Below, one piece after another: positions 7,857 through 14,966 of a stretch of DNA of 23,890 bases. This DNA comes from RGIG2041 sp045532715 (GTDB lineage: Bacteria > Bacillota > Clostridia > UBA1381 > UMGS1253): NCBI GenBank assembly GCA_045532715.1, contig JAZSGM010000237.1:1-23890 (forward strand), given 5' to 3'. The notes beneath the pieces are model-generated. The model did no database searches, was not told the origin of the DNA, and saw nothing but the letters and a program-made list of their open reading frames with translations. How positions within the stretch are numbered: the stretch's first letter is position 1; each line of letters opens with the position of its first letter. The position numbers and the translations under genes are program-made.

Positions 7857-9279
7857 GTTCAAACCGCACCATTCTTCCCTGCGTTGGAAAACTGCTTTTG
7901 CATACGTAATGATTTCGCTTCTGATGATGTTTTTAATCAGTATCTATGTCGTATCCGCGCTCAAAGACTATTTCTACGACCGCGAACGAATGGATTTACT
8001 TGCAAAAGCAAACATCGTCGCCGATATGGCCGCGCAAGGCTCGATGGAAGTCGGAAAGTTCAAAATTTCAGGCGATATATTTGATGAACCGGTTCGCGTT
8101 TTGATTTTAGATACGCAATCTTATGTTTGCTACGACAACAGTACGGAAGCAAACTTAACCGGCAAATTTTATGTGTCGGCAACCAAGGTGATCAGCGAGG
8201 CAAACACCGGCATAAGCTCGTGGGCTATCAGCGACAATGAGGACGGCTCGCACAGTATGGAAGCGGCGTTACCGGTTGTAAAAAACGCAGATACCATCGG
8301 ATTTGTATTTTTAAAAAAATCGCTCAATGATGCCGATGCATATCTGAACGATATTCGCTACACGCTGATGATGCTCTCCATCGTCTCCAGCCTGTTGCTG
8401 GCAGCTTGCAGCTTCCTGCTTGCAAATGTTATCACAGCACCGCTTATTAAGCTGACAAAAGCCGTGCAGGAAATCTCCGAAGGTGACTTCAACCAAAAGG
8501 TCGAGGTGGTAGGACATGATGAAATCGCGCGTTTAGGAGAATCGTTCAACAACATGTCCGGCAAGCTTACCCTGCTTGAAGACAAGCGCAAGCAATTTGT
8601 TTCCGATGCCTCTCACGAATTAAAGACACCGCTCGCAACCATCCGTCTTTCCTGCGAGTCGGCAAAATCCGCATTGGAAAACGGCGCAAACTTAGAAATG
8701 GCAAAAGAATTCATGGATGATATTTCCGGCGAAATCGACAGATTGAATCGCATCATCGAAAAACTGCTCACCATGACAAAAAGTGACTCTCAAATTGTGC
8801 GCAACGACTTTACTACGGTGGATTTACACAATATGATTGTTTCCATCATAAAAAAACTCACGCCGCTTGCGCGCGAAAAGAACATCAATCTCTCCTTTGT
8901 CGGAACGGATGATGACAATCATCTGCAGATGTTAGCTGATTATGACAAGCTCTATGAGGCCGTATACAACATTACGGACAACAGCATCAAATACACCAAT
9001 GAAGATGGTTTTGTACAGATAACCCTCACCGGAGATATCACACGCATTATTATCGAAATTGAAGACAACGGTATCGGTATTCCGAAGGAGCAGGAAGGTC
9101 TCATTTTTGATCGTTTTTACCGTGTAGACCGTGCACGTGCACGTGATACCGGTGGTACCGGACTCGGTTTATCAATCGCAAATGAAGCTGTTCAGTCCCA
9201 TGGCGGTCACATTGAATTGATTAGCGCAGAGGGCGTCGGCAGTAAGTTTATCATCGTTCTACCCTACGCCGGAAAGTAA
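7849..9279 (+). CDS. Sensor histidine kinase (PhoR/WalK-like), partner of the upstream regulator
   Basis: A 476-residue membrane kinase. TM1 lies at about residues 15-36, an extracytoplasmic sensor region follows to about 170, TM2 is about 173-195 and HAMP about 193-245. HisKA has the phosphoacceptor His256 in SDASHELKTPLATIRLS. The ATPase domain has the N box NITDNSIKYT, G1 EDNGIGIP, the F box FDRFYRVDRAR and G2 GGTGLGLSI. All catalytic motifs are intact. The reading frame is open further upstream to an ATG at 7753, but that lies deep inside the regulator gene and the added residues are not membrane-like. The ATG at 7849 gives a normal kinase N-terminus and overlaps the regulator stop. The nearest purine-rich site (GGGGAG, 7825-7830) is distant, consistent with translational coupling. 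No terminator separates it from the GerMN gene. Confidence 0.94.
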   Translation: MFKFKPHHSSLRWKTAFAYVMISLLMMFLISIYVVSALKDYFYDRERMDLLAKANIVADMAAQGSMEVGKFKISGDIFDEPVRVLILDTQSYVCYDNSTEANLTGKFYVSATKVISEANTGISSWAISDNEDGSHSMEAALPVVKNADTIGFVFLKKSLNDADAYLNDIRYTLMMLSIVSSLLLAACSFLLANVITAPLIKLTKAVQEISEGDFNQKVEVVGHDEIARLGESFNNMSGKLTLLEDKRKQFVSDASHELKTPLATIRLSCESAKSALENGANLEMAKEFMDDISGEIDRLNRIIEKLLTMTKSDSQIVRNDFTTVDLHNMIVSIIKKLTPLAREKNINLSFVGTDDDNHLQMLADYDKLYEAVYNITDNSIKYTNEDGFVQITLTGDITRIIIEIEDNGIGIPKEQEGLIFDRFYRVDRARARDTGGTGLGLSIANEAVQSHGGHIELISAEGVGSKFIIVLPYAGK

Positions 9280-9349
9280 TTTGCCGGATTTAACAGTTTT
9301 GTAATGTTTTTATGTTATACTCATAAGCATACGAAAGGTGGGTGAAGTT

Positions 9350-10345
9350 ATGCGCCTTACAAAAACAGCGAAAACTGCGATAGCAGCCGTACTTTCGGTC
9401 TTGCTGATTGCAGCTGCAGCTCTGGCAGCATATTTCCTCTTAGCGCCGGATAAAGGTTTGAAACAAAATTTTACACTGTACTTTTTAGACAGTACAGGTT
9501 CAAATTTTTCAAAGGAAGTTCGTGGCATTGAAGTTTCTGCCGATGCCGAAACAAACGACGAAGCATTACTTTCACTTCTCGTAAACGAACTGATTGTCGG
9601 GCCAAAGGATTCCGTAGTAAACAAACGTGCAATCCCCGCACAAACACAATTGCAGGCTTTGAGCATTAACGATGACCGCATCGCAACTGTCGATTTCTCT
9701 GACGCCTTTTATGCAAGCACAGATTTGGAAAACAATCTGGCTGTCTGTACGGTTGTACTGACACTTTGCGAAACCGAAAAGGTTGACAAGGTGGCTGTAC
9801 ATGTAAATGGCAAGGAAATTATTGGTCAGGGCAAGGTCGCACTCGGTGCACTCGGCAAGGATGATATTGTGAATGCATCCGATCCGAGCAAATCAGCAAC
9901 ACAGAAGACCATTACACTTTATTATCCGAACCAAACTGCAGATGCACTGCTTTCAGAAGAACGCACTCTACAGTTTGACGGTGGTAAAATCAACGAAGCA
10001 ACCGTTTTGTCAGAATTAATCAAGGGTACGGCAAATCCGGACGCAGTCAATGTCATTCCGTCGTCGACAAAGGTTCTTTCCTGCGAAACAAAGGAAGGCG
10101 TTTGCTATGTTAACCTTTCTAAGGATTTCATTGATAAAAAACCGCAGGGCAGCACCGCAGAAACAATGGTTATCAATTCTATTGTTTACACATTGACTGA
10201 ATTTGAAGACGTGGTTCGCGTCATGTTCTTAATTGAAGGCGAAAAGGTCGAAACCTTCGGTCAGATGATTTTTGACGAGCCGTTTGAAAAAGAACTCAAA
10301 GCACCTACTGCAGAACCTAAAGAAACAGCGCAAACAGCTGAATAA
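9350..10345 (+). CDS. Membrane-anchored protein with two GerMN domains
   Basis: A 331-residue protein with an N-terminal membrane anchor (hydrophobic run about residues 9-31 after the basic MRLTKTAK) and two extracytoplasmic GerMN domains. The first spans about 45-165, with LLSLLVNELIVGP and IATVDFSDAFY. The second spans about 185-320, with ATVLSELIKGT and VCYVNLSKDFID. GerM of Bacillus subtilis has the same tandem arrangement and acts in sporulation, in the SpoIIQ-SpoIIIAH complex, and in germination. Unlike many GerMN proteins it has no lipobox Cys, so it is probably a type II membrane protein and not a lipoprotein. The ATG at 9350 has GAAAGGTGG upstream; a GTG at 9338 is in frame but has no binding site. 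It lies 70 bp after the kinase. TTATACT at 9315-9321 could be a -10 but no -35 fits well, so it may be co-transcribed. The role as a sporulation gene is inferred from the domain. Confidence 0.85.
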   Translation: MRLTKTAKTAIAAVLSVLLIAAAALAAYFLLAPDKGLKQNFTLYFLDSTGSNFSKEVRGIEVSADAETNDEALLSLLVNELIVGPKDSVVNKRAIPAQTQLQALSINDDRIATVDFSDAFYASTDLENNLAVCTVVLTLCETEKVDKVAVHVNGKEIIGQGKVALGALGKDDIVNASDPSKSATQKTITLYYPNQTADALLSEERTLQFDGGKINEATVLSELIKGTANPDAVNVIPSSTKVLSCETKEGVCYVNLSKDFIDKKPQGSTAETMVINSIVYTLTEFEDVVRVMFLIEGEKVETFGQMIFDEPFEKELKAPTAEPKETAQTAE

Positions 10346-10352
10346 CAAAACA

Positions 10353-10390
10353 AAACGCTATGGAATACACTCCATAGCGTTTCTGTTTTT
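10353..10390. terminator. Bidirectional terminator between the GerMN gene and the nanA-like gene
   Basis: A 12 bp perfect stem, AAACGCTATGGA (10353-10364) with TCCATAGCGTTT (10371-10382), loop ATACAC. On the plus strand it is followed by CTGTTTTTT. On the minus strand it is followed by TGTTTTGTTA. It lies between the two convergent stop codons. Confidence 0.92.
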
Positions 10391-11268
10391 TAGCCTCTCC
10401 AGCCTGCGGCTTTAAATTTTTCAATCATTTCTTTCTTTTCTGCGTCCGTATAGCGCTGCATCGGAAAGGTTGCGTTTCCTACCTCGATGCCCATCGCTTC
10501 CACAAGCACCTTTGCTGCCGGAATGATTTTGTTCTCTAAAAGAACAGAAATAATATTACCCACTTTTTTCTGATATGCCTGTGCTTTGCTTAAATCCCCA
10601 GCGATAAAATTATCATAAATACCTCGGAAATTTTCAAGCATAAAGTTATACGTCGTACCAATGCCGCCGTCTGCTCCTGCACTAAGCCCCATCAAGAGCA
10701 TCTCGTCCGGTCCGTTAATCACGTTCATCTCTCCATGCGTAAGTTCTTTGACCTGCATCATTTGATGAAAATTTGGGTTTGTCCATTTAATCGCGGTTAC
10801 ATTGTCAATTTCAAACATGTGTGCAGCAAACTTTGCACTGATGTCAAAGCCCGCCGCCGGGCTGAAATACACCATCAGCGGAATATGTACGCTTTCGGCG
10901 AGCTTTTTATAGTAGTTAAACACATCATTTTCATCATAGGCAAAAAAGATAGGCGGCGTTGCGGAAATTGCGTCTGCGCCGATGCTTTCAGCGTGCTTTG
11001 CAAGTTCAATTGCCGCGTTAAAATCCGTGCAAGCAACCTGTACGATGGATGTACCTCTACCGCGAATCGCCTTTACACTTTCCTCTGCAAGCACTTTTCT
11101 TTCCGAAATGCGCAGCGCATGTCCTTCCCCTGTGGCGCCGCCGATATAAAAACCGTCAGCTTTTTTGGAAAGCAAATGTTCAATCAGCTTACCGAGTGCA
11201 TCAATATTAATTCTTTCGTCACTGTCCAGCGGCGTTACAAGTGCCGGCATAACACCTTTAAATTTCAT
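10390..11268 (-). CDS. nanA: N-acetylneuraminate lyase-like aldolase (NanA / DHDPS family)
   Basis: A 292-residue class I aldolase of the dihydrodipicolinate synthase superfamily; NanA cleaves N-acetylneuraminate to N-acetylmannosamine and pyruvate. The Schiff-base Lys161 lies in AIKWTNPN and the catalytic Tyr134 in LMVYFSP. Two features favour the sialic acid branch over DapA. GADGGIGTTYN closely matches the NanA block GADGGIGSTYN. NGPDEM keeps the Asp-Glu pair (Asp186, Glu187) that holds the glycerol tail of sialic acid. The carboxylate-binding loop reads GGATGE where E. coli NanA has GGSTGE, a Ser-to-Ala change. AAAGGAG precedes the ATG by about 9 bp, and the gene follows the GH36 gene after 15 bp as the last gene of the operon. 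No NanE or NanK is present, so pathway membership is inferred; a different 2-keto-3-deoxy acid remains possible. Confidence 0.8.
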   Translation of the reverse strand: MKFKGVMPALVTPLDSDERINIDALGKLIEHLLSKKADGFYIGGATGEGHALRISERKVLAEESVKAIRGRGTSIVQVACTDFNAAIELAKHAESIGADAISATPPIFFAYDENDVFNYYKKLAESVHIPLMVYFSPAAGFDISAKFAAHMFEIDNVTAIKWTNPNFHQMMQVKELTHGEMNVINGPDEMLLMGLSAGADGGIGTTYNFMLENFRGIYDNFIAGDLSKAQAYQKKVGNIISVLLENKIIPAAKVLVEAMGIEVGNATFPMQRYTDAEKKEMIEKFKAAGWRG

Positions 11269-11283
11269 ATTTCACACTCTCCT

Positions 11284-13014
11284 TTATCTGATAAAATGCA
11301 CCATACCTGCGTGTGGCACATTAAGCACGCTGTCCGTCTTTTTCAGCTTCTTTGCGCGGCAGATGCGGTTGCCGGCACAATCGAAAATTTCGTATTTTAC
11401 ATATTCCTTATCACCGCTAAGAATTATCGCATCCGCACCCGTAAGGTTAATAACATAATCATCGGTAATTGCAGTCTGTAATTGGACAACTGCTGCATCG
11501 TTAAACAGCGAAATGCGTTCGCAACCGCGCACAGCCTCTGTGCGCGAATAGTTTGCGTGAATGCCGCGCGGTAAAAAGCTACCCTTCATCAGTGTATCTT
11601 TATGCGCATTGCGGAAGGCTAAAAATGCTTTGAGCACCTTTCTATGCTCCGGCGATATTTCTGCCATGCGCACAGAAATCTGCGGTACGGAGAAAATTGT
11701 CGAATACAAGTGTGTTGCAACAGATTCAGATGTATCATCATTGTCCCAAACAATCATATCCGAATGTACCGCACAGCCGTCCGTCAGCATACGAAGCTCG
11801 GTAATACCGACTCTGTTGACCAGCGGGTCCATAGGACAATCCCACACACGCATCATATTGCCATAAGCGGAAATCACCGGACCCATATACGGCTGACGAA
11901 ACTCAATAAGAACCTCCGGATTTACACTGCGGAGCGCAGCTTGTATTTCGCTCAAAAGGGCTTCCGTTGCATCCTCAACCGAAGGATAATCCATCTCCGG
12001 TGTAACGATGCCATTAAAAGCAAAACGGTCTATAAAGTCAAGTTTTAAGCCGTCAAGCCCCCAATCACGCACTGCACGGACATAGATACCCACAAGAAAA
12101 TCACGTACATCTTTATAGCGCGGATCCAAAACTGCAGCACGGATATGGTCTAATTGATGCAAAAACTTACCCTCAAAGCGTTCGAAGTTTTCCGACGCAT
12201 AGCCGACAAACGGCACCGAGAACCAGAACATCACCTTCATACCGAGGCTGTGCACCGCATCTGCAAACTTCTTCACGTCCGGAAATCTGTTTTTTGCCGG
12301 TTTCCAATCCCCGCAGCCGGCATAGTCGCGAACAATCCCCTCATTTTGCCAGCCATCGTCCACAATCACGGTGTCCATACCGGCTTTTTTTGCCAGGCGG
12401 CATTCCTTCAAAGCATCCTTCGCCGTTATATCCTGCAGATAGGCATACCACGTGGAGTAAACGGCACCGTACGCTGCCTCCGGCACATACTCATTTTTAT
12501 AACCGAGCGAGGTGTACCAACGTGCCGCATCCGTAAGCGCATTAAAATATTTCACATCACGTGTATCAATACGCAAAAGCGTTTGATAATGTGCAATCGG
12601 ACTGGTCGGCGAAACAAAGAAATCAATTTCGGACTTCAAAAGAAAACCGGGCAGCTCCACAAAGCTTTTCATCCGCAGATGTGTTTTTACATCACTAAGC
12701 GCAATGGTGAGCTTATTTTTCTCCGCTTTGGAAACAAACTGTTCAATCGGCATCCATTTGGCGAGTCTCGCTTCAAATTCCTTCGCGCTGCCCCACGGTA
12801 CGTTATGCATTCTGTACAGGTCAGGCTTCATATGCGTATACATGTCGCAGCAGCGGTGATAAAATACCAACTTTACCGGTTGTGGCTCTGTTTTCTCTTT
12901 CCAGTCAAAAATAATTTTATATATATTTAAGTTGTCCGTACTTTCTAATACAGACATAGACACTTCCGGGCAGTTTTCCCCCGAAAAGGTAAATTCCAAA
13001 CCATTCAAGTTCAT
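11284..13014 (-). CDS. GH36-like alpha-galactosidase (melibiase family), cytoplasmic
   Basis: A 576-residue clan GH-D glycoside hydrolase without a signal peptide. An N-terminal beta-rich region of about 170 residues leads into a TIM barrel. The barrel shows DTVIVDDGWQ (about 214-223), GDWKPAKNRFPD, LGMKVMFWFSVP, VLDPRYKDVRDF and WGLDGLKLDFIDRF, in which Asp326 is the expected nucleophile. The downstream segment MMRVWDCPMDP (about 388-397) holds the probable acid/base Asp. A short beta domain closes the protein. It is shorter than classical GH36 alpha-galactosidases of roughly 700 residues, mainly at the N-terminus. Specificity (alpha-galactoside, alpha-N-acetylgalactosaminide or other) cannot be read from the motifs. 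Its ATG overlaps the stop of the sialidase-like gene (ATGA), so translation is coupled. Cytoplasmic location implies action on imported oligosaccharides. Confidence 0.85.
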   Translation of the reverse strand: MNLNGLEFTFSGENCPEVSMSVLESTDNLNIYKIIFDWKEKTEPQPVKLVFYHRCCDMYTHMKPDLYRMHNVPWGSAKEFEARLAKWMPIEQFVSKAEKNKLTIALSDVKTHLRMKSFVELPGFLLKSEIDFFVSPTSPIAHYQTLLRIDTRDVKYFNALTDAARWYTSLGYKNEYVPEAAYGAVYSTWYAYLQDITAKDALKECRLAKKAGMDTVIVDDGWQNEGIVRDYAGCGDWKPAKNRFPDVKKFADAVHSLGMKVMFWFSVPFVGYASENFERFEGKFLHQLDHIRAAVLDPRYKDVRDFLVGIYVRAVRDWGLDGLKLDFIDRFAFNGIVTPEMDYPSVEDATEALLSEIQAALRSVNPEVLIEFRQPYMGPVISAYGNMMRVWDCPMDPLVNRVGITELRMLTDGCAVHSDMIVWDNDDTSESVATHLYSTIFSVPQISVRMAEISPEHRKVLKAFLAFRNAHKDTLMKGSFLPRGIHANYSRTEAVRGCERISLFNDAAVVQLQTAITDDYVINLTGADAIILSGDKEYVKYEIFDCAGNRICRAKKLKKTDSVLNVPHAGMVHFIR

Positions 13015-14093
13015 TCTTCAAGCCTCCACTTCACCTGCCATACGGCGCAAATTCCTTCATCAGTCGGTGCATAGTAGACGGTCAAAAGGCTTCCGTCTGC
13101 AAGCTCCACAGTAGACGGATAACCACAATCCGAGTTTGCTACACTATCGTCCAACCAGTGTCCCTTGCTCCATGTTTCACCATTATCCCGGCTGAAAATC
13201 ACTTTTATGCCGTAGGTTGCAATGAGCATATCGCTCGAATGCATCAGCAAATGCGACGGTGCACCGCCGCGTATCGCTAAGATACGCACGGGAGTCGTCC
13301 ACGTCTTGCCACCATCTTTGGATATCGTCTGGTATATGGTAAATACAGATGCACTCATGCCGTCCGCGCTCGGTCGCTCAGACTGTACACGAATGTGGCA
13401 CAATAGGTTACCGTTATCCAGTTCAATCACATTCGGCTCACAAGAGACCAGCTTTTCTCCGCCATAATAGATGTCGGGCAATCTGCCGACCAATGTGCAG
13501 CTACCGTCCAAACCAATGCGATACACCTCACAAAAGTCACCTTCCGGCGTATAATCATGATGCCCGCGATGCAATCTGCCCACCCACAAAATGGTGCCGT
13601 CTTTTAAAGCGCTCGGTCCATGTGGTGAGGTGACCGGACATTTATATATATCACCAAACGTGATGCCACCATCAAGGCTGATGCGAAAATTCGAGCCGAT
13701 GTCCCGCGCCTCAATTTCAGGTGTAATTGTGTCCAGGTAAGCGTTTCTGTACTGCGTATAGTTCTTATCTGAAAACCTTCTTTGAAATGCCACAGAGTTA
13801 TTAAAGGATGTCACAATCATCCCTTTCCTCCCGAAGGCACAAATGCCGGCATCGCGGTCATCGAGCGCCGTGTCAATTACTGGCGCAGGCGGCATATAAC
13901 TCTCTCCCTCGTCCGTGCTGTACGAAATAACAGCTTTCCCGAAAGGACATATGTGCCATAGTCTTTCCCCGGAGCAGACCACCGCAATTCTGCCGTCCTG
14001 CAAGCGACAGACCGTCGGCCACGCGAAATAGCGATGCAACCCACGCGCCTTCGTCACAATAACGCGCGGCGGCTCAGTTACCACGATTTTCAT
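13011..14093 (-). CDS. Sialidase-fold (BNR/Asp-box) protein, possible exo-alpha-sialidase
   Basis: A 360-residue six-bladed beta-propeller protein of the sialidase superfamily, first gene of a three-gene operon. Four Asp boxes (SxDxGxxW/F/Y) are visible: YSTDEGESY (about 59-66), SLDGGITF (about 139-146), SKDGGKTW (about 258-265) and SRDNGETW (about 301-308). It has no signal peptide, unlike secreted sialidases. The usual N-terminal FRIP motif is replaced by RYFAWPTV at about residue 21, so the substrate may not be a conventional sialoside. The following NanA-like gene supports sialic acid; the motif argues for caution. The ATG at 14093 has AAGGAG at 7 bp. A TTG six codons upstream is in frame but would lie upstream of this site. 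The stop overlaps the GH36 start by 4 bp. Confidence 0.75.
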   Translation of the reverse strand: MKIVVTEPPRVIVTKARGLHRYFAWPTVCRLQDGRIAVVCSGERLWHICPFGKAVISYSTDEGESYMPPAPVIDTALDDRDAGICAFGRKGMIVTSFNNSVAFQRRFSDKNYTQYRNAYLDTITPEIEARDIGSNFRISLDGGITFGDIYKCPVTSPHGPSALKDGTILWVGRLHRGHHDYTPEGDFCEVYRIGLDGSCTLVGRLPDIYYGGEKLVSCEPNVIELDNGNLLCHIRVQSERPSADGMSASVFTIYQTISKDGGKTWTTPVRILAIRGGAPSHLLMHSSDMLIATYGIKVIFSRDNGETWSKGHWLDDSVANSDCGYPSTVELADGSLLTVYYAPTDEGICAVWQVKWRLEE

Positions 14094-14104
14094 ACAACCA
14101 CTCC

Positions 14105-14133
14105 TTGACAATTCTCTTTGTCTGTATTATACT
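14105..14133 (+). promoter_or_regulatory. Promoter of the AraC-type regulator gene
   Basis: TTGACA (14105-14110), a 17 bp spacer and TATACT (14128-14133) on the plus strand, giving a leader of about 65 nt before the regulator ATG. Its -10 box overlaps that of the opposite promoter for the sugar operon. Confidence 0.75.
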
Positions 14134-14154
14134 ACACACGGATGCATAATACAA
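14126..14154 (-). promoter_or_regulatory. Promoter of the sialidase-GH36-nanA operon
   Basis: On the minus strand TTGTAT (14154-14149), a 17 bp spacer and a perfect TATAAT (14131-14126). It gives a short leader of about 25 nt before the sialidase-like ATG. The near-palindrome TGTATTATACTACA (14123-14136, 12 of 14 positions symmetric) covers this -10 box and the opposing one and may be an operator. Confidence 0.75.
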
Positions 14155-14204
14155 TAAACAAACGCGACAAGTCGCACATCAAAACGTCCTGAAAGGAAAT
14201 ACTT

Positions 14205-14939
14205 ATGGATTACGAATTTACGGTGATAATTGCAAATCAGCCCTACAAGGTTTTCCTGCAGCCGGGTTTTGCTCGCTTTAACATGTTTGCACCACGCCTG
14301 CATAAGCATACCTACCCCGAAATCCACCTGTTCTCTTGTGGCAACGTACAAATGGCAGTGAACGGCATCACATATGATATAAATGACAGTGAGCTCTGCT
14401 TGATTCCGCCCAAAACCTACCACCGCTTTCTTAAGCACGACGAGGATATGCTGCATACCGCCTTTCAAATTGATGCACCACTTGACTCCTTTCAAAAGGT
14501 CGTATTGCCAAAGCAGACTGCTTTAGCCTATTTTGATGCTATCCACGAAGGCAACTACACAAAAATTGCTGCATATATCTCTTTAATCTGTGCCCATTTC
14601 TTCCCTGACACCATCGAAGTTCCTAAAGAACGCACAGACTACAGCTTTATCATATCCGAGTTTTTTACCATACATTACAATGACCCGGTTACGCTGGCAG
14701 ATTTAGCAAAGCTTTTACACCTTTCGGAAAAGCAAGCCTCAAGACAAGTAAAAAAGCTCACAGGTCAATCCTTTTTAGATGCAATGACTACACACCGTAT
14801 GAAAACTGCGAAATTTTTAAACAACACAACAGATATGTCAATGTCGGAAATCGCGGCCCACGTTGGCTATCAATCCTACAGCGGATTCTGGAAAGCTTAT
14901 CAGAAGTATTCAAGCAAACAAAAAACCGATGCTGAATAA
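14205..14939 (+). CDS. AraC-family transcriptional regulator, divergent from the sugar operon
   Basis: A 244-residue regulator with an N-terminal cupin-like sensor domain (about 1-125) and a C-terminal double helix-turn-helix (about 150-240). The sensor shows HKHTYPEIHLFSCG, then GITYDINDSELCLIPP and YHRF. In the DNA-binding domain the first helix-turn-helix is VTLADLAKLLHLSEKQASRQVKKLTG and the second MSEIAAHVGYQSYSGFWKAYQKY. The usual terminal Pro-x-x-Tyr-Arg after the second helix is lacking and the protein ends soon after. AAAGG precedes the ATG by about 8 bp. From its divergent position it most likely controls the sialidase-GH36-nanA operon, with a sugar as the ligand; both points are inference. 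Its stop codon lies in the loop of a terminator hairpin. Confidence 0.9.
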   Translation: MDYEFTVIIANQPYKVFLQPGFARFNMFAPRLHKHTYPEIHLFSCGNVQMAVNGITYDINDSELCLIPPKTYHRFLKHDEDMLHTAFQIDAPLDSFQKVVLPKQTALAYFDAIHEGNYTKIAAYISLICAHFFPDTIEVPKERTDYSFIISEFFTIHYNDPVTLADLAKLLHLSEKQASRQVKKLTGQSFLDAMTTHRMKTAKFLNNTTDMSMSEIAAHVGYQSYSGFWKAYQKYSSKQKTDAE

Positions 14940-14953
14940 TCAGCATCGGTTTT
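14922..14953. terminator. Bidirectional terminator between the AraC gene and serA
   Basis: A 14 bp perfect stem, AAAACCGATGCTGA (14922-14935) with TCAGCATCGGTTTT (14940-14953), closed by the 4-base loop ATAA. The loop contains the TAA stop codon of the AraC-type gene. The plus-strand side continues ATTTATT; the minus-strand side continues TTGTTTGC. It lies 13 bp before the convergent serA stop. Confidence 0.9.
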
Positions 14954-14966
14954 ATTTATTTGAAAA

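Noticed and set aside
9338..9349. GTG start for the GerMN protein
   Set aside because: The GTG sits inside the GAAAGGTGG binding site that serves the ATG at 9350 and has no binding site of its own.
10735..11481. Open frame of 248 codons on the plus strand
   Set aside because: Antisense to the nanA-like and GH36-like genes; no ribosome binding site and a composition typical of a shadow frame.
12154..12930. Open frame of 258 codons on the plus strand
   Set aside because: It lies entirely antisense to the GH36-like gene, whose motifs and ribosome binding site are clear, and its translation is Arg/His/Ile-rich with no domain.
14094..14111. TTG start for the sialidase-like protein
   Set aside because: It lies upstream of the AAGGAG site that is ideally placed for the ATG at 14093.
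14127..14495. Open frame of 122 codons on the minus strand
   Set aside because: Overlaps the divergent promoter region and the start of the AraC-type gene in antisense; no family resemblance.
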